DNA of 64,000 nucleotides from Nitrospira sp. (GTDB taxonomy: Bacteria > Nitrospirota > Nitrospiria > Nitrospirales > Nitrospiraceae). Below are positions 8,772 through 16,989 of the stretch, one piece after another; position 1 is the first letter of the stretch; every line of letters starts with the position of its first letter. The notes below the pieces were generated by a model that was given only the letters and a program-made list of their open reading frames with translations, was not told the origin of the DNA and did no database searches. The translations under genes and the position numbers were made by a program. Location of the stretch: positions 2,377,501 to 2,441,500 of the forward strand of contig BQWY01000001.1 of assembly GCA_036984305.1 (NCBI GenBank). The letters are read 5' to 3'.

Positions 8772-10052
8772 CTAGGCAAGGGACAAGCGAAGCGCGCGCA
8801 GAGCGATATCGGTGCGGAAGTGGCACCCCTCGAAGTGGATCCCGCGCACGGCATGATAGACCCGCTCTCGTGCGTCGGCGATGGAAGTCCCCACGGCGGT
8901 GACGCCCAACACGCGCCCGCCGCTCGTCACGAGTTCTGTATCCCGTTGCTTCGTGCCAGCGTGGAACACCGTCACAGCTCCCGCCGCACCCATGAGCGGG
9001 AGTCCACGAATCGGCGCCCCGCTCGGATATGTTCCCGGGTATCCCGGTGCGGTCATCACGACGCACACAGCAGCTCCAGGGTGCCACTCGACCTGAATCT
9101 GATCGAGCCGATGTTCAACGACCGCCTCCACGATGTCCAGGAGATCGGTTTTTAACAACGGAAGCACCGCCTGAGTTTCAGGATCTCCCATTCGAGCGTT
9201 GAACTCCAGCACGTAGGGTGTTCCGTTCACGACCATCAATCCGGCATACAGCACACCTTGGAAGGGGCGACCCATCCGAGAGAGCGCAGCGACGGTTGGG
9301 TGCAGCACGGTTCGGGTAACCCGATCCAGAAGATCACGGTTACCCAGAGGCGCCGGGGCATACGCTCCCATCCCACCCGTGTTGGGGCCCTCGTCCCCGT
9401 CTCCCACTCGCTTATGATCCTGTGCCGGAATCAGAGGAATGACGGTCTTTCCGTCGGTGAACGCCATCACGGTCAATTCTTCCCCGTCGAGAAATTCCTC
9501 GATGAGCACGCGCGCTCCTGCCGAGCCGAATACGTGTTTCTCAAGCACATCCCGCACGGCCTCCTCGGCCTGCGCATCGGTCGTCGCCACGACCACGCCT
9601 TTCCCCTGGGCCAGTCCATCCGCTTTGATGACGATAGGAGCCCGATTTGCCTGGAGGTACTCGAGCGCCGCCTCGAGTCGATCGAACGACGCAGCCCGCG
9701 CGGTCGCGACGCCAGTGGCCCGCAACAGCTCTTTGGTGAAAATCTTGCTCGCCTCGACTTGGGCCGCGGCCCGCGTCGGACCAAAGATCTTCAACTTCGC
9801 CTTTCGAAATTCATCGACGATTCCGGCCGCCAACGGCGCTTCAGGCCCCACGACCGTCAGGTCAATCCCCTCACGTTGGACGAATGCCTGTAATCCTGCG
9901 ACATCGTCCGCCGGAAGAGGCACACAGGTGGCGTGCGCGGCAATTCCGCCGTTACCTGGGGCACAATAGACTTGGGAGACGCGCGGGCTTTGAGCGAGCT
10001 TCCATGCGATAGTATGCTCTCGCCCCCCACTGCCAACGACCAGCACTTTCAT
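8772..10052 (-). CDS. purD: Phosphoribosylamine--glycine ligase (GAR synthetase)
   Basis: Second committed step of purine synthesis: joins glycine to phosphoribosylamine using ATP. The protein of 426 residues begins MKVLVVGSGGREHTIAWKL, the GARS N-terminal signature. It continues with the ATP-grasp domain (KADGLAQGKGVVVA at about 137-150, EEFLDGEELTVMAF, EFNARMGDPETQ) and the C-terminal GARS domain. The ATG at 10052 is chosen; a TTG one codon earlier is less likely. A Nitrospira-type hairpin repeat separates it from purH, which lies upstream in the same direction. Confidence 0.96.
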   Translation of the reverse strand: MKVLVVGSGGREHTIAWKLAQSPRVSQVYCAPGNGGIAAHATCVPLPADDVAGLQAFVQREGIDLTVVGPEAPLAAGIVDEFRKAKLKIFGPTRAAAQVEASKIFTKELLRATGVATARAASFDRLEAALEYLQANRAPIVIKADGLAQGKGVVVATTDAQAEEAVRDVLEKHVFGSAGARVLIEEFLDGEELTVMAFTDGKTVIPLIPAQDHKRVGDGDEGPNTGGMGAYAPAPLGNRDLLDRVTRTVLHPTVAALSRMGRPFQGVLYAGLMVVNGTPYVLEFNARMGDPETQAVLPLLKTDLLDIVEAVVEHRLDQIQVEWHPGAAVCVVMTAPGYPGTYPSGAPIRGLPLMGAAGAVTVFHAGTKQRDTELVTSGGRVLGVTAVGTSIADARERVYHAVRGIHFEGCHFRTDIALRALRLSLA

Positions 10053-10149
10053 CAATGGACACTCATGTTGCTCGTGATCGTATAAGGAGGATGCTCACAA
10101 CCCTCGAGCGAGGCGGCGTGGCAGCCCCTATGAAGGCTGCTCCAACGGA

Positions 10150-10270
10150 GGATGTTCAAACGGCGTCTTCAGCAAGGCCGCAATGAGCGGGGAGCAGAGG
10201 CGTACGGTGTCATGTACGTCGCAGGCTCCCCGCGGCATGAGAACAAAGCTGGAGCGTCGTTTCAACATCC
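10150..10270. repeat. Intergenic hairpin repeat (imperfect inverted-repeat element)
   Basis: A 121-bp element bounded by near-complementary ends: it opens GGATGTTCAAACGGCG and closes CGTCGTTTCAACATCC, which is almost the reverse complement. An inner dyad (CGTAC ... GTACG) and the phrase AGCAAGGCCGCAATGAG lie between. From memory this matches a dispersed intergenic element seen many times in Nitrospira genomes. It begins two bases after the purH stop codon, filling the purH-purD gap, so the transcript would fold into a long hairpin there. The right end is sharp at 10270. The longer frames crossing it are not real genes. Confidence 0.7.
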
Positions 10271-10272
10271 GA

Positions 10273-11826
10273 CTAATGGCGGAAATGGCGCATGCCCGTC
10301 AGTATCATCGCCATTCCATGCTCATCCACGGCTTTGACCACTTCCGCGTCACGAATAGAACCGCCAGGCTGAATGACACACGTGATCCCGGCCTGCGCTG
10401 CGGCATCAATACCATCTCGGAAAGGGAAAAACGCATCCGAGGCCATCACGCAGCCTTTTACCGATGACTGCGCCTTCATCCCGGCGAGCTTCACCGAATC
10501 GACGCGGCTCATTTGCCCCGCCCCAATCCCGACGATTTGCCCCGGCCGTCCATAGATGATCGCGTTCGACTTCACGTGCTTGCAGACGATCCAGGTAAAG
10601 GCGCAGGCGGCATACTCCTCGTCGGTCGGCTTGCGCACCGTCGGCACCTGGAGGGATCTCATGTCTGGCAAACGCCCGAGGTCACGATCCTGGACGATGA
10701 GTCCGCCGACCAGTTTCTTGAGGTCGAAGCCCTCGGGTCCCGCCTTCGTCAAGGGCCCGACGTCAAGCAATCGAATGTCTTTTTTCCGTCGCAGCTCAGC
10801 CAACGCATCCTCGGCGAACCCCGGCGCGATCACCACCTCGACGAACGTCGAGGTGATTTCCTTGGCCGCAGCCAGGTCCACGGGACGATTGAAGGCGATG
10901 ACGCCGCCGAAAGCCGAAACGGGATCCGTCTCGCGCGCCTTGACATAGGCCTCGACCGGAGTCGCGCCCAAGGCCACCCCGCAGGGGTTGTTATGTTTGA
11001 TGATGGCAACCGCCGTGTCGTCGAACTCCTTGACCAACTCCAAGGCCGAATTGGCGTCCAGAAAATTGTTATACGACATGGCCTTCCCATGCAGGATGCG
11101 CCCGCGGGACACCGACGGTTCCTTGGAGTCAAAGTCCCGGTAAAACGCGCCCTGCTGGTGCGGATTTTCTCCATAGCGAAGAATGTCCACTCGCTCGAAC
11201 TGCATGGAGAGGATCGTCGGAAATTTTGTGTCGGCCCCCTGCGTCTGCTTTTCCAGATACCCTGCGATCAGGCTATCGTAGCGAGCCGTGTGCTGAAAGA
11301 CCTTCATCGCCAATTCACGACGGAGTATGGGCGTGACGGTGTTGTCCCTGGCGGCATCCAGTACGCGGGTGTAGTCCTTGGGATCAACCACCACGAGCAC
11401 GTCCTCATGATTCTTGGCTGCGGACCGCAGCATGGACGGGCCGCCGATGTCGATATGTTCGATGGCATCTTCAAAGGAGCAGTTCGGCTTTGAGATGGTG
11501 GCCTCGAAGGGATACAGATTCACCACCACCACGTCAATCGGTCCGATGTTGTGCTGCGACATCTGCTGAACGTGTGCGGGAACGCTCCGGCGGCCGAGCA
11601 AGCCGCCATGAATTTTCGGATGCAACGTCTTCACACGACCGTCGAGAATTTCAGGCGAGCCGGTGTACGCCGCAACATCTGTGACCTTCAGACCCGCATC
11701 GCGCAGTGATTTGGCCGTTCCGCCGGTGGACAGAATCTCCGCGCCAAGCGCCGCCAGTCCCTTGGCCATGTCCACCACGCCCGTTTTGTCCGACACACTG
11801 ACAAGTGCCCGCTTGATGCCGGCCAT
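10273..11826 (-). CDS. purH: Bifunctional AICAR transformylase/IMP cyclohydrolase
   Basis: Last two steps of de novo purine synthesis. The 517-residue protein has an N-terminal MGS-like cyclohydrolase domain ([18 protein letters not shown], with STGGTAKSL) and a C-terminal AICARFT domain with KHNNPCGVA and [12 protein letters not shown]. Length matches the family. An AAGGAG site sits just before the ATG. It is divergent from uup and followed by the hairpin repeat and then purD and the YrdC gene, so the three are probably one transcription unit. Confidence 0.97.
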   Translation of the reverse strand: MAGIKRALVSVSDKTGVVDMAKGLAALGAEILSTGGTAKSLRDAGLKVTDVAAYTGSPEILDGRVKTLHPKIHGGLLGRRSVPAHVQQMSQHNIGPIDVVVVNLYPFEATISKPNCSFEDAIEHIDIGGPSMLRSAAKNHEDVLVVVDPKDYTRVLDAARDNTVTPILRRELAMKVFQHTARYDSLIAGYLEKQTQGADTKFPTILSMQFERVDILRYGENPHQQGAFYRDFDSKEPSVSRGRILHGKAMSYNNFLDANSALELVKEFDDTAVAIIKHNNPCGVALGATPVEAYVKARETDPVSAFGGVIAFNRPVDLAAAKEITSTFVEVVIAPGFAEDALAELRRKKDIRLLDVGPLTKAGPEGFDLKKLVGGLIVQDRDLGRLPDMRSLQVPTVRKPTDEEYAACAFTWIVCKHVKSNAIIYGRPGQIVGIGAGQMSRVDSVKLAGMKAQSSVKGCVMASDAFFPFRDGIDAAAQAGITCVIQPGGSIRDAEVVKAVDEHGMAMILTGMRHFRH

Positions 11827-11948
11827 ATGAAACTCCTTCTGCGGATGTCGATCAGGTAGAAAGAAAGCGGTTGTGAAAAGCTCGGGAAGAATACCAGATG
11901 GGTCGTGAGTCCTGCAAGGCGAGGCTAGCGATCAGGAGATCCCTCTCG

Positions 11949-11954
11949 TATACT
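11949..11954 (+). promoter_or_regulatory. Candidate -10 element for uup
   Basis: TATACT lies 33 bp before the uup ATG. No good -35 hexamer is seen at 16-18 bp, so this is a tentative call based on the -10 alone. Confidence 0.3.
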
Positions 11955-11986
11955 GATTGTTTTTGTCGTTATGCTGCGAGGTGTCC

Positions 11987-13810
11987 ATGCCACCGACCCT
12001 GCTCCTGAGCGCTGACTCGATATCCAAACGTTACGGCGTCAAGGTTCTTTTTCATAACCTCTCGCTGGCCATATCGGAAGGCGATCGAATCGGCGTGATC
12101 GGGCCGAACGGATCCGGGAAATCGACGCTGTTGAAGATCTTGGCCGCCCTCGAGACCCCGGACACCGGATCACGGACCGTTCGGCGTCAGACGCGCATCG
12201 GGTACGTCCCTCAGACATCGCAGTTGAACACCCAGACCATCGAGGGCACCTTGGTGCAGACGCTTCGCGACCATGGGCTGGATCCGCACGAACACGGCGG
12301 GCGTCTCGCCCGGGCGCTCAGCATCGGCCAATTTCCCGACATCGAACAGCCGGTGGACAACCTTTCGGGCGGGTGGCGAAAGCGCCTCACCATCACACAG
12401 GCCTTATTGCTCGAGCCCGACGTGGTATTGATGGACGAGCCAACCAACCACCTGGACATCGAGGGAATTCTATGGCTGGAAGCGCTTTTGAACCATTATC
12501 CGAAAGCTTACATGGTGATCAGCCATGACCGCCGGTTTCTCGAGAATGTGGCCAGTCGGGTGATCGAGCTCAATCGGCGCTACCCCGACGGCCTCTTCGC
12601 AGTCAAGGGCCGCTACAGTGATTTTCTTGAACAACGGGATGCGGCGAGACATGTGCAGGCCGACTATCAATCTTCGCTCGCCAATCGGGTTCGTCGTGAG
12701 GTCGAGTGGCTGCGACGGGGACCCAAAGCCAGAACGACCAAAGCCAAGGCGCGCGTCGAGGCTGCGGAATCGTTGATCCAGGAATTGGCCGACACGACGG
12801 CCCGATCAGTCCAGTCCACCGCGGATATCGACTTCACGGCTTCCGGGCGGCGGTCCAAACAATTGCTGGTGGGGCGCGGCCTATCGATGACTCTCGGCGG
12901 GAAACTGATCGTCGCCAATCTGGACATCGATCTGGGACCCGGGGAACGGATCGGGTTGCTCGGTCCCAACGGCAGCGGCAAAACCAGCTTGTTGCGCCTG
13001 CTAGCGGGAACGGTTGCGCCCGCCTCAGGCAGTCTTGTTCGGGCTGATGCACTTCGCATCGTGTCGTTCCACCAGCACCGCGACTCATTGGATCCGCACC
13101 AAAGCTTGCGTCGAGCCCTGGCCCCGGCCGGCGATGCGGTCATTGTGCATGATCGATCGATCCATGTCGTCTCGTGGGCGAAGCGGTTCCTCTTCCGCCC
13201 TGAACAGCTGGACCTCCCGGTGGGTCGGCTCTCTGGCGGTGAACAGGCCCGACTCCTGATGGCGCGACTCATGCTCCAACCGGCCGATCTCCTGATCCTG
13301 GACGAGCCGACCAACGATCTCGACATCCCGACCCTCGATGTCCTGGAGGAGAATCTGATCGACTTCGCAGGCGCACTGCTGCTCGTGACGCACGACCGAT
13401 GGTTGCTCGATCGGATCTCGACCAAGTTGCTCGTCCTTGATGGTACCGGAAGAGCGGAATGGTATGCCGACTATGCGCAATGGGAGACCGCCCAGACGAA
13501 GGCAACCTCCGTTTTGCCACTCGAGTCAGGAACGAATGAACTCGCGACCCGCAGCCACACGCGTGGCCGCCCGAAACCCAAGACGAAGAAACTCACATAT
13601 CGCGAGCAGCAGGAGTGGGATCGAATCGAGGCCGACATCGTGCAGGCTGAATCGCTCGTCACCGCCTGCGAGGCGGCCATACATGAACCCTCTGTCGTTG
13701 CGGACGCAACCGAATTGCAGATTCGATGCGGGGCCCTGGACAGTGCGCGGCTCGACGTCGAGCGACTCTATACCCGCTGGGCAGAACTCGAACGTAAACA
13801 AGCCTCCTAG
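11987..13810 (+). CDS. uup: ABC-F family ATPase (Uup type)
   Basis: A 607-residue soluble protein with two ABC ATPase cassettes and no membrane domain. The first has GPNGSGKST, LSGGWRKR and DEPTNHLD; the second has GPNGSGKTS, LSGGEQAR and DEPTNDLD. Between them is the ABC-F linker. The C terminus (about 530-607) is basic and then helical (KLTYREQQEWDRIEADI), the coiled-coil domain that defines Uup. Family members act on ribosomes or, for Uup, influence transposon excision and replication-related DNA metabolism. I start at the ATG at 11987, preceded by GCGAGGTG; the upstream ATG at 11957 lacks a binding site. It is convergent with the sigma-54 regulator, the stops being 11 bp apart. Confidence 0.9.
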   Translation: MPPTLLLSADSISKRYGVKVLFHNLSLAISEGDRIGVIGPNGSGKSTLLKILAALETPDTGSRTVRRQTRIGYVPQTSQLNTQTIEGTLVQTLRDHGLDPHEHGGRLARALSIGQFPDIEQPVDNLSGGWRKRLTITQALLLEPDVVLMDEPTNHLDIEGILWLEALLNHYPKAYMVISHDRRFLENVASRVIELNRRYPDGLFAVKGRYSDFLEQRDAARHVQADYQSSLANRVRREVEWLRRGPKARTTKAKARVEAAESLIQELADTTARSVQSTADIDFTASGRRSKQLLVGRGLSMTLGGKLIVANLDIDLGPGERIGLLGPNGSGKTSLLRLLAGTVAPASGSLVRADALRIVSFHQHRDSLDPHQSLRRALAPAGDAVIVHDRSIHVVSWAKRFLFRPEQLDLPVGRLSGGEQARLLMARLMLQPADLLILDEPTNDLDIPTLDVLEENLIDFAGALLLVTHDRWLLDRISTKLLVLDGTGRAEWYADYAQWETAQTKATSVLPLESGTNELATRSHTRGRPKPKTKKLTYREQQEWDRIEADIVQAESLVTACEAAIHEPSVVADATELQIRCGALDSARLDVERLYTRWAELERKQAS

Positions 13811-13821
13811 GCGCGGCTGGG

Positions 13822-15372
13822 CTATGAGAGCGGTAGGTTGAGCGGTAGGTTGAGCGGCCGGCTCAGACCCAGCTTCTTCATACGGCTGCGAAGCGTGCTG
13901 GGATTCAGACCCAATCGTTCCGCCGCACCGTAGGGACCATAGATCCGCCAGTGTGATGATTCCAGTGCGCTGAGAATGTGAGCACGTTCCATTTCCACCA
14001 AGCTCGGAGGGATGGCTGCCGAAGAGGTCGCGGTATGCTGTCCGTCCACCAGCGCATCGGGGCTGATCGTGACTGTACGGGAACGAGACAAGATGACCGC
14101 CCGTTCGATAACGTTCTGAAGTTGTCTGACGTTCCCTGGCCATGGACTATTGATGAGACGCTCCATCGATTCCTCGTTGAGTTCGAGGCTCGGACGTTTG
14201 AGTTTGATCCGATAGGACTCCAGGAAGTGACGGACGAGGAGCGGGATATCTTCCCGTCGATCACGGAGCGGAGGGATCACAATGGGGAATACGCTCAACC
14301 GGTAGTACAGATCGGACCGGAATCGTCCAGCCGATACCGCCGCACCCAAATCGGCATTCGTGGCGGCAATGATCCGCACATCGACAGGTACTGGCTGCAT
14401 CCCGCCAACACGGTCGACCATGCCTTCCTCGAGCACCCGAAGTAGCTTGGCTTGAGCTTCAAAGGGCATTTCACCGATCTCGTCGAGGAACAGCGTGCCG
14501 GAATCGGCCAATTCAAATCGGCCCAATCGTCGCTGACTGGCTCCGGTGAAGGCGCCCCGTTCATGTCCGAAGAGCTCGCTTTCAACCAATCCCATGGGGA
14601 GCGAGGCACAGTTCAGGCGCACGAACGGCTTTTCGGCGCGGGCGCTGTACGTGTGAATGGCTCTGGCCATCAACTCCTTCCCGGTGCCGGTCTCCCCCGT
14701 GACCAGGACGGTTGTTGACGTGGGGCCGACCGCCTCGACTTTGGCCAAGGCGGATCGAAATGCCGCACTTTGACCCACCATGGGCCCGCAACTTCTCGTG
14801 AGGCGCAACTCCTCCGCAAGATAGGCATTTTCCTGCGCCAGGAGTTGGCGGAGTTGATCGATTTGCTCGTAGGCTTGCACGTGGGCAATGGCGTAGGCGA
14901 CTTGGGTCGCGACCAGTTGTAGGAATTCGAGATCTTCCGGATCTGGAGAGCCGCCTTGCGTGCTGCCTATGTTCAGCGTCCCGATACACGAATCGCCGAC
15001 CAGGAGCGGCGCATTGATCATCCGCGCCAGGCCTTCGCGAACGTAAAAGCTATCCTCGATAAACAGTCGTTCGCGTTGCAGGTCCGGCCGAACATGAATG
15101 GTGCGGTGCTCGTACACCCATCCGACAGCACTCCCTTCCCGGGGAATGACCGCATCACGTTTGAGGCGGGGGATCGAAAACGTCGTCTCGACGGCGTAAA
15201 AACGAAACGAGTCGGTCTCGGAGTCGTAGAGGGTGACCCCGGCCCGCTCCCATGGAATGACCTTCTGAATCTGCGCGGTGATCGCACGCCAGAGGCTGTC
15301 CGTATCACGAAGCGAATTCAAGACATTGGTGACGGCCAGCAAGGCGCGATAGCGCCCTTCGTGTTCCTGCAT
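13822..15372 (-). CDS. Sigma-54-dependent activator, GAF-AAA-Fis type (copy 1, downstream of the nxr locus)
   Basis: A bacterial enhancer-binding protein of 516 residues. It has an N-terminal GAF sensor (about 5-170), a central AAA+ domain with Walker A GETGTGKE, the sigma-54 contact loop GAFTGA and Walker B GTLFLDEIGE, and a C-terminal Fis-type helix-turn-helix (YGAAERLGLNPSTLRSRMKK). It is an obvious paralogue of the activator at 22080-23684: most of the GAF and AAA+ domains can be aligned by eye without gaps. The ATG at 15372 follows GGAAGG; the longer frame to 15684 has no start support. No receiver domain, so the signal is presumably a small molecule sensed by GAF. The protein ends in a short LPLN repeat. 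Confidence 0.92.
   Translation of the reverse strand: MQEHEGRYRALLAVTNVLNSLRDTDSLWRAITAQIQKVIPWERAGVTLYDSETDSFRFYAVETTFSIPRLKRDAVIPREGSAVGWVYEHRTIHVRPDLQRERLFIEDSFYVREGLARMINAPLLVGDSCIGTLNIGSTQGGSPDPEDLEFLQLVATQVAYAIAHVQAYEQIDQLRQLLAQENAYLAEELRLTRSCGPMVGQSAAFRSALAKVEAVGPTSTTVLVTGETGTGKELMARAIHTYSARAEKPFVRLNCASLPMGLVESELFGHERGAFTGASQRRLGRFELADSGTLFLDEIGEMPFEAQAKLLRVLEEGMVDRVGGMQPVPVDVRIIAATNADLGAAVSAGRFRSDLYYRLSVFPIVIPPLRDRREDIPLLVRHFLESYRIKLKRPSLELNEESMERLINSPWPGNVRQLQNVIERAVILSRSRTVTISPDALVDGQHTATSSAAIPPSLVEMERAHILSALESSHWRIYGPYGAAERLGLNPSTLRSRMKKLGLSRPLNLPLNLPLS
13828..13863. repeat. 12-bp tandem repeat in the 3' end of activator copy 1
   Basis: GAGCGGTAGGTT occurs twice exactly and a third time diverged, immediately before the stop codon. 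It encodes the C-terminal LPLNLPLNLPLS and looks like recent slippage. Confidence 0.7.
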
Positions 15373-15573
15373 CGAAGGTCCTTCCGGCGACGTCGTCCGA
15401 CAGGAGCACCCTGGACCATCGAGGTCCCAAGACGGCCCGATCGGGAGGCTCAGGCAAGTCCATTTTAAGGATAAAGAGAGAATACGGGATTGACCAATTC
15501 CGGCGCAAGTCGGGCGGCTACGAGTCTGGCGGTCGTCTTCGGAAACCGAGATGAGATGAACGATGGTGGGGAA

Positions 15574-15609
15574 CCCTTGCGCCAGCCACTTTTCACGCCG
15601 GCGCAAGGG
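15574..15609. promoter_or_regulatory. Perfect 10-bp inverted repeat between activator copy 1 and the nxrA relic
   Basis: CCCTTGCGCC and GGCGCAAGGG are exact reverse complements separated by 16 bases. The dyad lies 202 bp upstream of the activator start and 118 bp downstream of the nxrA-like relic. It could be an operator or enhancer, or a hairpin ending transcription from the relic side; there is no T-run to prove the latter. Nothing else is recognisable in the 355-bp gap 15373-15727. Confidence 0.45.
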
Positions 15610-15727
15610 CCCACATCGGAAAGGAACCGCCCCCGTTCCCGTAAAAGAGGCCTTTCCCTTCCCGTGCGCGAGAGTCATGCTCACGATTTCGTCTCACCAC
15701 GTGCAATACCCACTAACTGGTTGCCCG

Positions 15728-15910
15728 TCACACTTTGATGCTAATGGCCTCCTCTTTGAGCCTCTTGGTCCTGAATTCATTCTCATGGCCGGGTGTGAGG
15801 CCGGTCCTGACAGGTTCCCAGGATCCATACGCGCTCGTACCGCCGTCTCCAGTCACAGTGAGCGACATGGAGCCATCTTTCGAGACCGTGTTATGTGTGT
15901 CGTTGTCCAT
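15728..15910 (-). pseudogene. Relic (or stand-alone copy) of the NxrA C terminus
   Basis: A 60-residue open frame whose last half, WEPVRTGLTPGHENEF through the terminal ISIKV, is plainly homologous to the end of NxrA in this window (WEPVRTGFTPGQENEF ... IKIKV). The similarity continues back to the start, where MDNDTHNTV corresponds to QIDHHAVNTV. The DNA also aligns with the nxrA 3' end at 18355-18540 with many silent differences, so the duplication is old. Nothing of the other 1,085 or so NxrA residues is visible upstream. The ATG has AAGGGA before it, so expression as a small protein is possible; I call it a pseudogene because the catalytic parts are missing. It lies between the CHASE3 gene and activator copy 1, on the nxr strand. 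Confidence 0.75.
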
Positions 15911-16254
15911 GGAAAATTCCCTTGCGAACGTGTCCCGCGCAATTGACGATCCAGAGATGAGCGCCGAGTGCCTTGAGCCCGGTATCTGACCCGGCACGCT
16001 ACTGTCACCAACGTCCCTGACGATACCTTCACACCTGCCTTTGCGAAAACACCCTGACTCTAAGCAACAGATGTGCCCCCTCCTGACTATCGATGTACCA
16101 CGGCAGATCAAGGGCTTGTGGCGAAGTGATGAGTGCCGTAACCTGCCACCCTCGACCAACCCGTCAACACAACGGTAAGGAACGGAAAATCCGTCATCAT
16201 AAGTGGCTTGGAGGCACGGAAGAGATGATCATGAAGCGGATCGAACCAGCACCG
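15911..16254. other. Intergenic region without recognised gene
   Basis: 344 bp between the CHASE3 gene and the nxrA-like relic. No convincing coding frame, hairpin terminator or -24/-12 site was found on either strand. If the relic was once a full gene, its missing 5' part is not detectable here. Confidence 0.5.
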
Positions 16255-16914
16255 CTATGCGCGCTGATGCGGCGACTGGGGAACTTCCCTCACCCGTCCT
16301 GTCAAAAGCCATCGCGCGCGTCCCAGATTGACTCCGACCGCAAGCGCTCCCAGCGTCGTCGCGGCGAGCCCTGTCCTGATCCGTAGACGCCGATCCTCGC
16401 GCTGACCCTCGCGAATGCGCTCTCGTTCCTCGATCTTGCGATCGAAATCCTGAAAGGCCAATGCGAGGGTCGCGGCCAGCGCGAGCCCTTCGCCGGAGCG
16501 AATGTATTGCAGGACTCCTTCGTCCATTCCCTCGTCAAGCCGCTTCGTGAGGTTACGCTTGAGACTCACAAATTCTTTAACCCGGGGGGCCAAGATGCGC
16601 ATCCGCCCACGGAATTCAGCTTGTTGGGCCGTGAGGGTCCCTAGCCGGTCGAGCGTCTCCGTAATCGCCCCCTCTGCCGCGGCCATTGGTTCCAAAAATT
16701 GTGGTTGGCGGACCAACACGTACCCTCGGAACGCCAGGTCCACGTCGGCGACCAGACGCTCCAGCCGGAGCAGCTCGTGTCGGATCTGCCCGTAGGCAGC
16801 CCGCTCCTCGTGGGACTTCTCCGCATACCCCAACAACCACAGCTCTCCGCCTACCAAGCCGGCGAGTCCGAGGACGGCCAGCAGCAGGACGGTGATACGG
16901 CGCGTGAGTGCCAT
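16255..16914 (-). CDS. Orphan CHASE3-domain membrane protein downstream of nxrB
   Basis: A 219-residue protein with a transmembrane helix at about 8-28, a helical extracytoplasmic domain at about 32-175 with CHASE3 features (RLVADVDLAFRGYVLVRQPQFLEP), and a second membrane helix at about 182-200. Only a short cytoplasmic tail follows. CHASE3 normally senses periplasmic signals for histidine kinases, cyclases or chemoreceptors; here no output domain follows. It is the next gene after nxrB in the same direction (75-bp gap), so it may be cotranscribed with nitrite oxidoreductase. Possible roles are a sensor passing its signal to a partner, or a membrane accessory of the Nxr complex; neither is shown by the sequence. 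Confidence 0.8.
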   Translation of the reverse strand: MALTRRITVLLLAVLGLAGLVGGELWLLGYAEKSHEERAAYGQIRHELLRLERLVADVDLAFRGYVLVRQPQFLEPMAAAEGAITETLDRLGTLTAQQAEFRGRMRILAPRVKEFVSLKRNLTKRLDEGMDEGVLQYIRSGEGLALAATLALAFQDFDRKIEERERIREGQREDRRLRIRTGLAATTLGALAVGVNLGRARWLLTGRVREVPQSPHQRA

Positions 16915-16947
16915 GAAGGAGTCGGGACACGGACTCGTGGTGAGTGT

Positions 16948-16974
16948 GGGGGGAGCGGCTGGGCCGCTCCCCCC
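16948..16974 (-). terminator. Perfect GC-rich hairpin after nxrB
   Basis: A 12-bp perfect stem (GGGGGGAGCGGC with GCCGCTCCCCCC) around a 3-nt loop, beginning 16 bp after the nxrB stop codon. There is no T-run, so rather than a full terminator it may stabilise the nxrAB mRNA end or attenuate readthrough into the CHASE3 gene. Confidence 0.6.
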
Positions 16975-16989
16975 GGGCTGCGACCGACC

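Noticed and set aside
10152-10467. Small plus-strand frames across the purH-purD gap
   Set aside because: They lie in the hairpin repeat and the purH 3' end.
10513-11493. Plus-strand frame of 326 codons opposite purH
   Set aside because: Shadow of purH; the minus-strand protein matches the family throughout.
15372-15684. N-terminal extension of activator copy 1
   Set aside because: No similarity to the paralogue, poor start, and the GAF domain with a good binding site begins at 15372.
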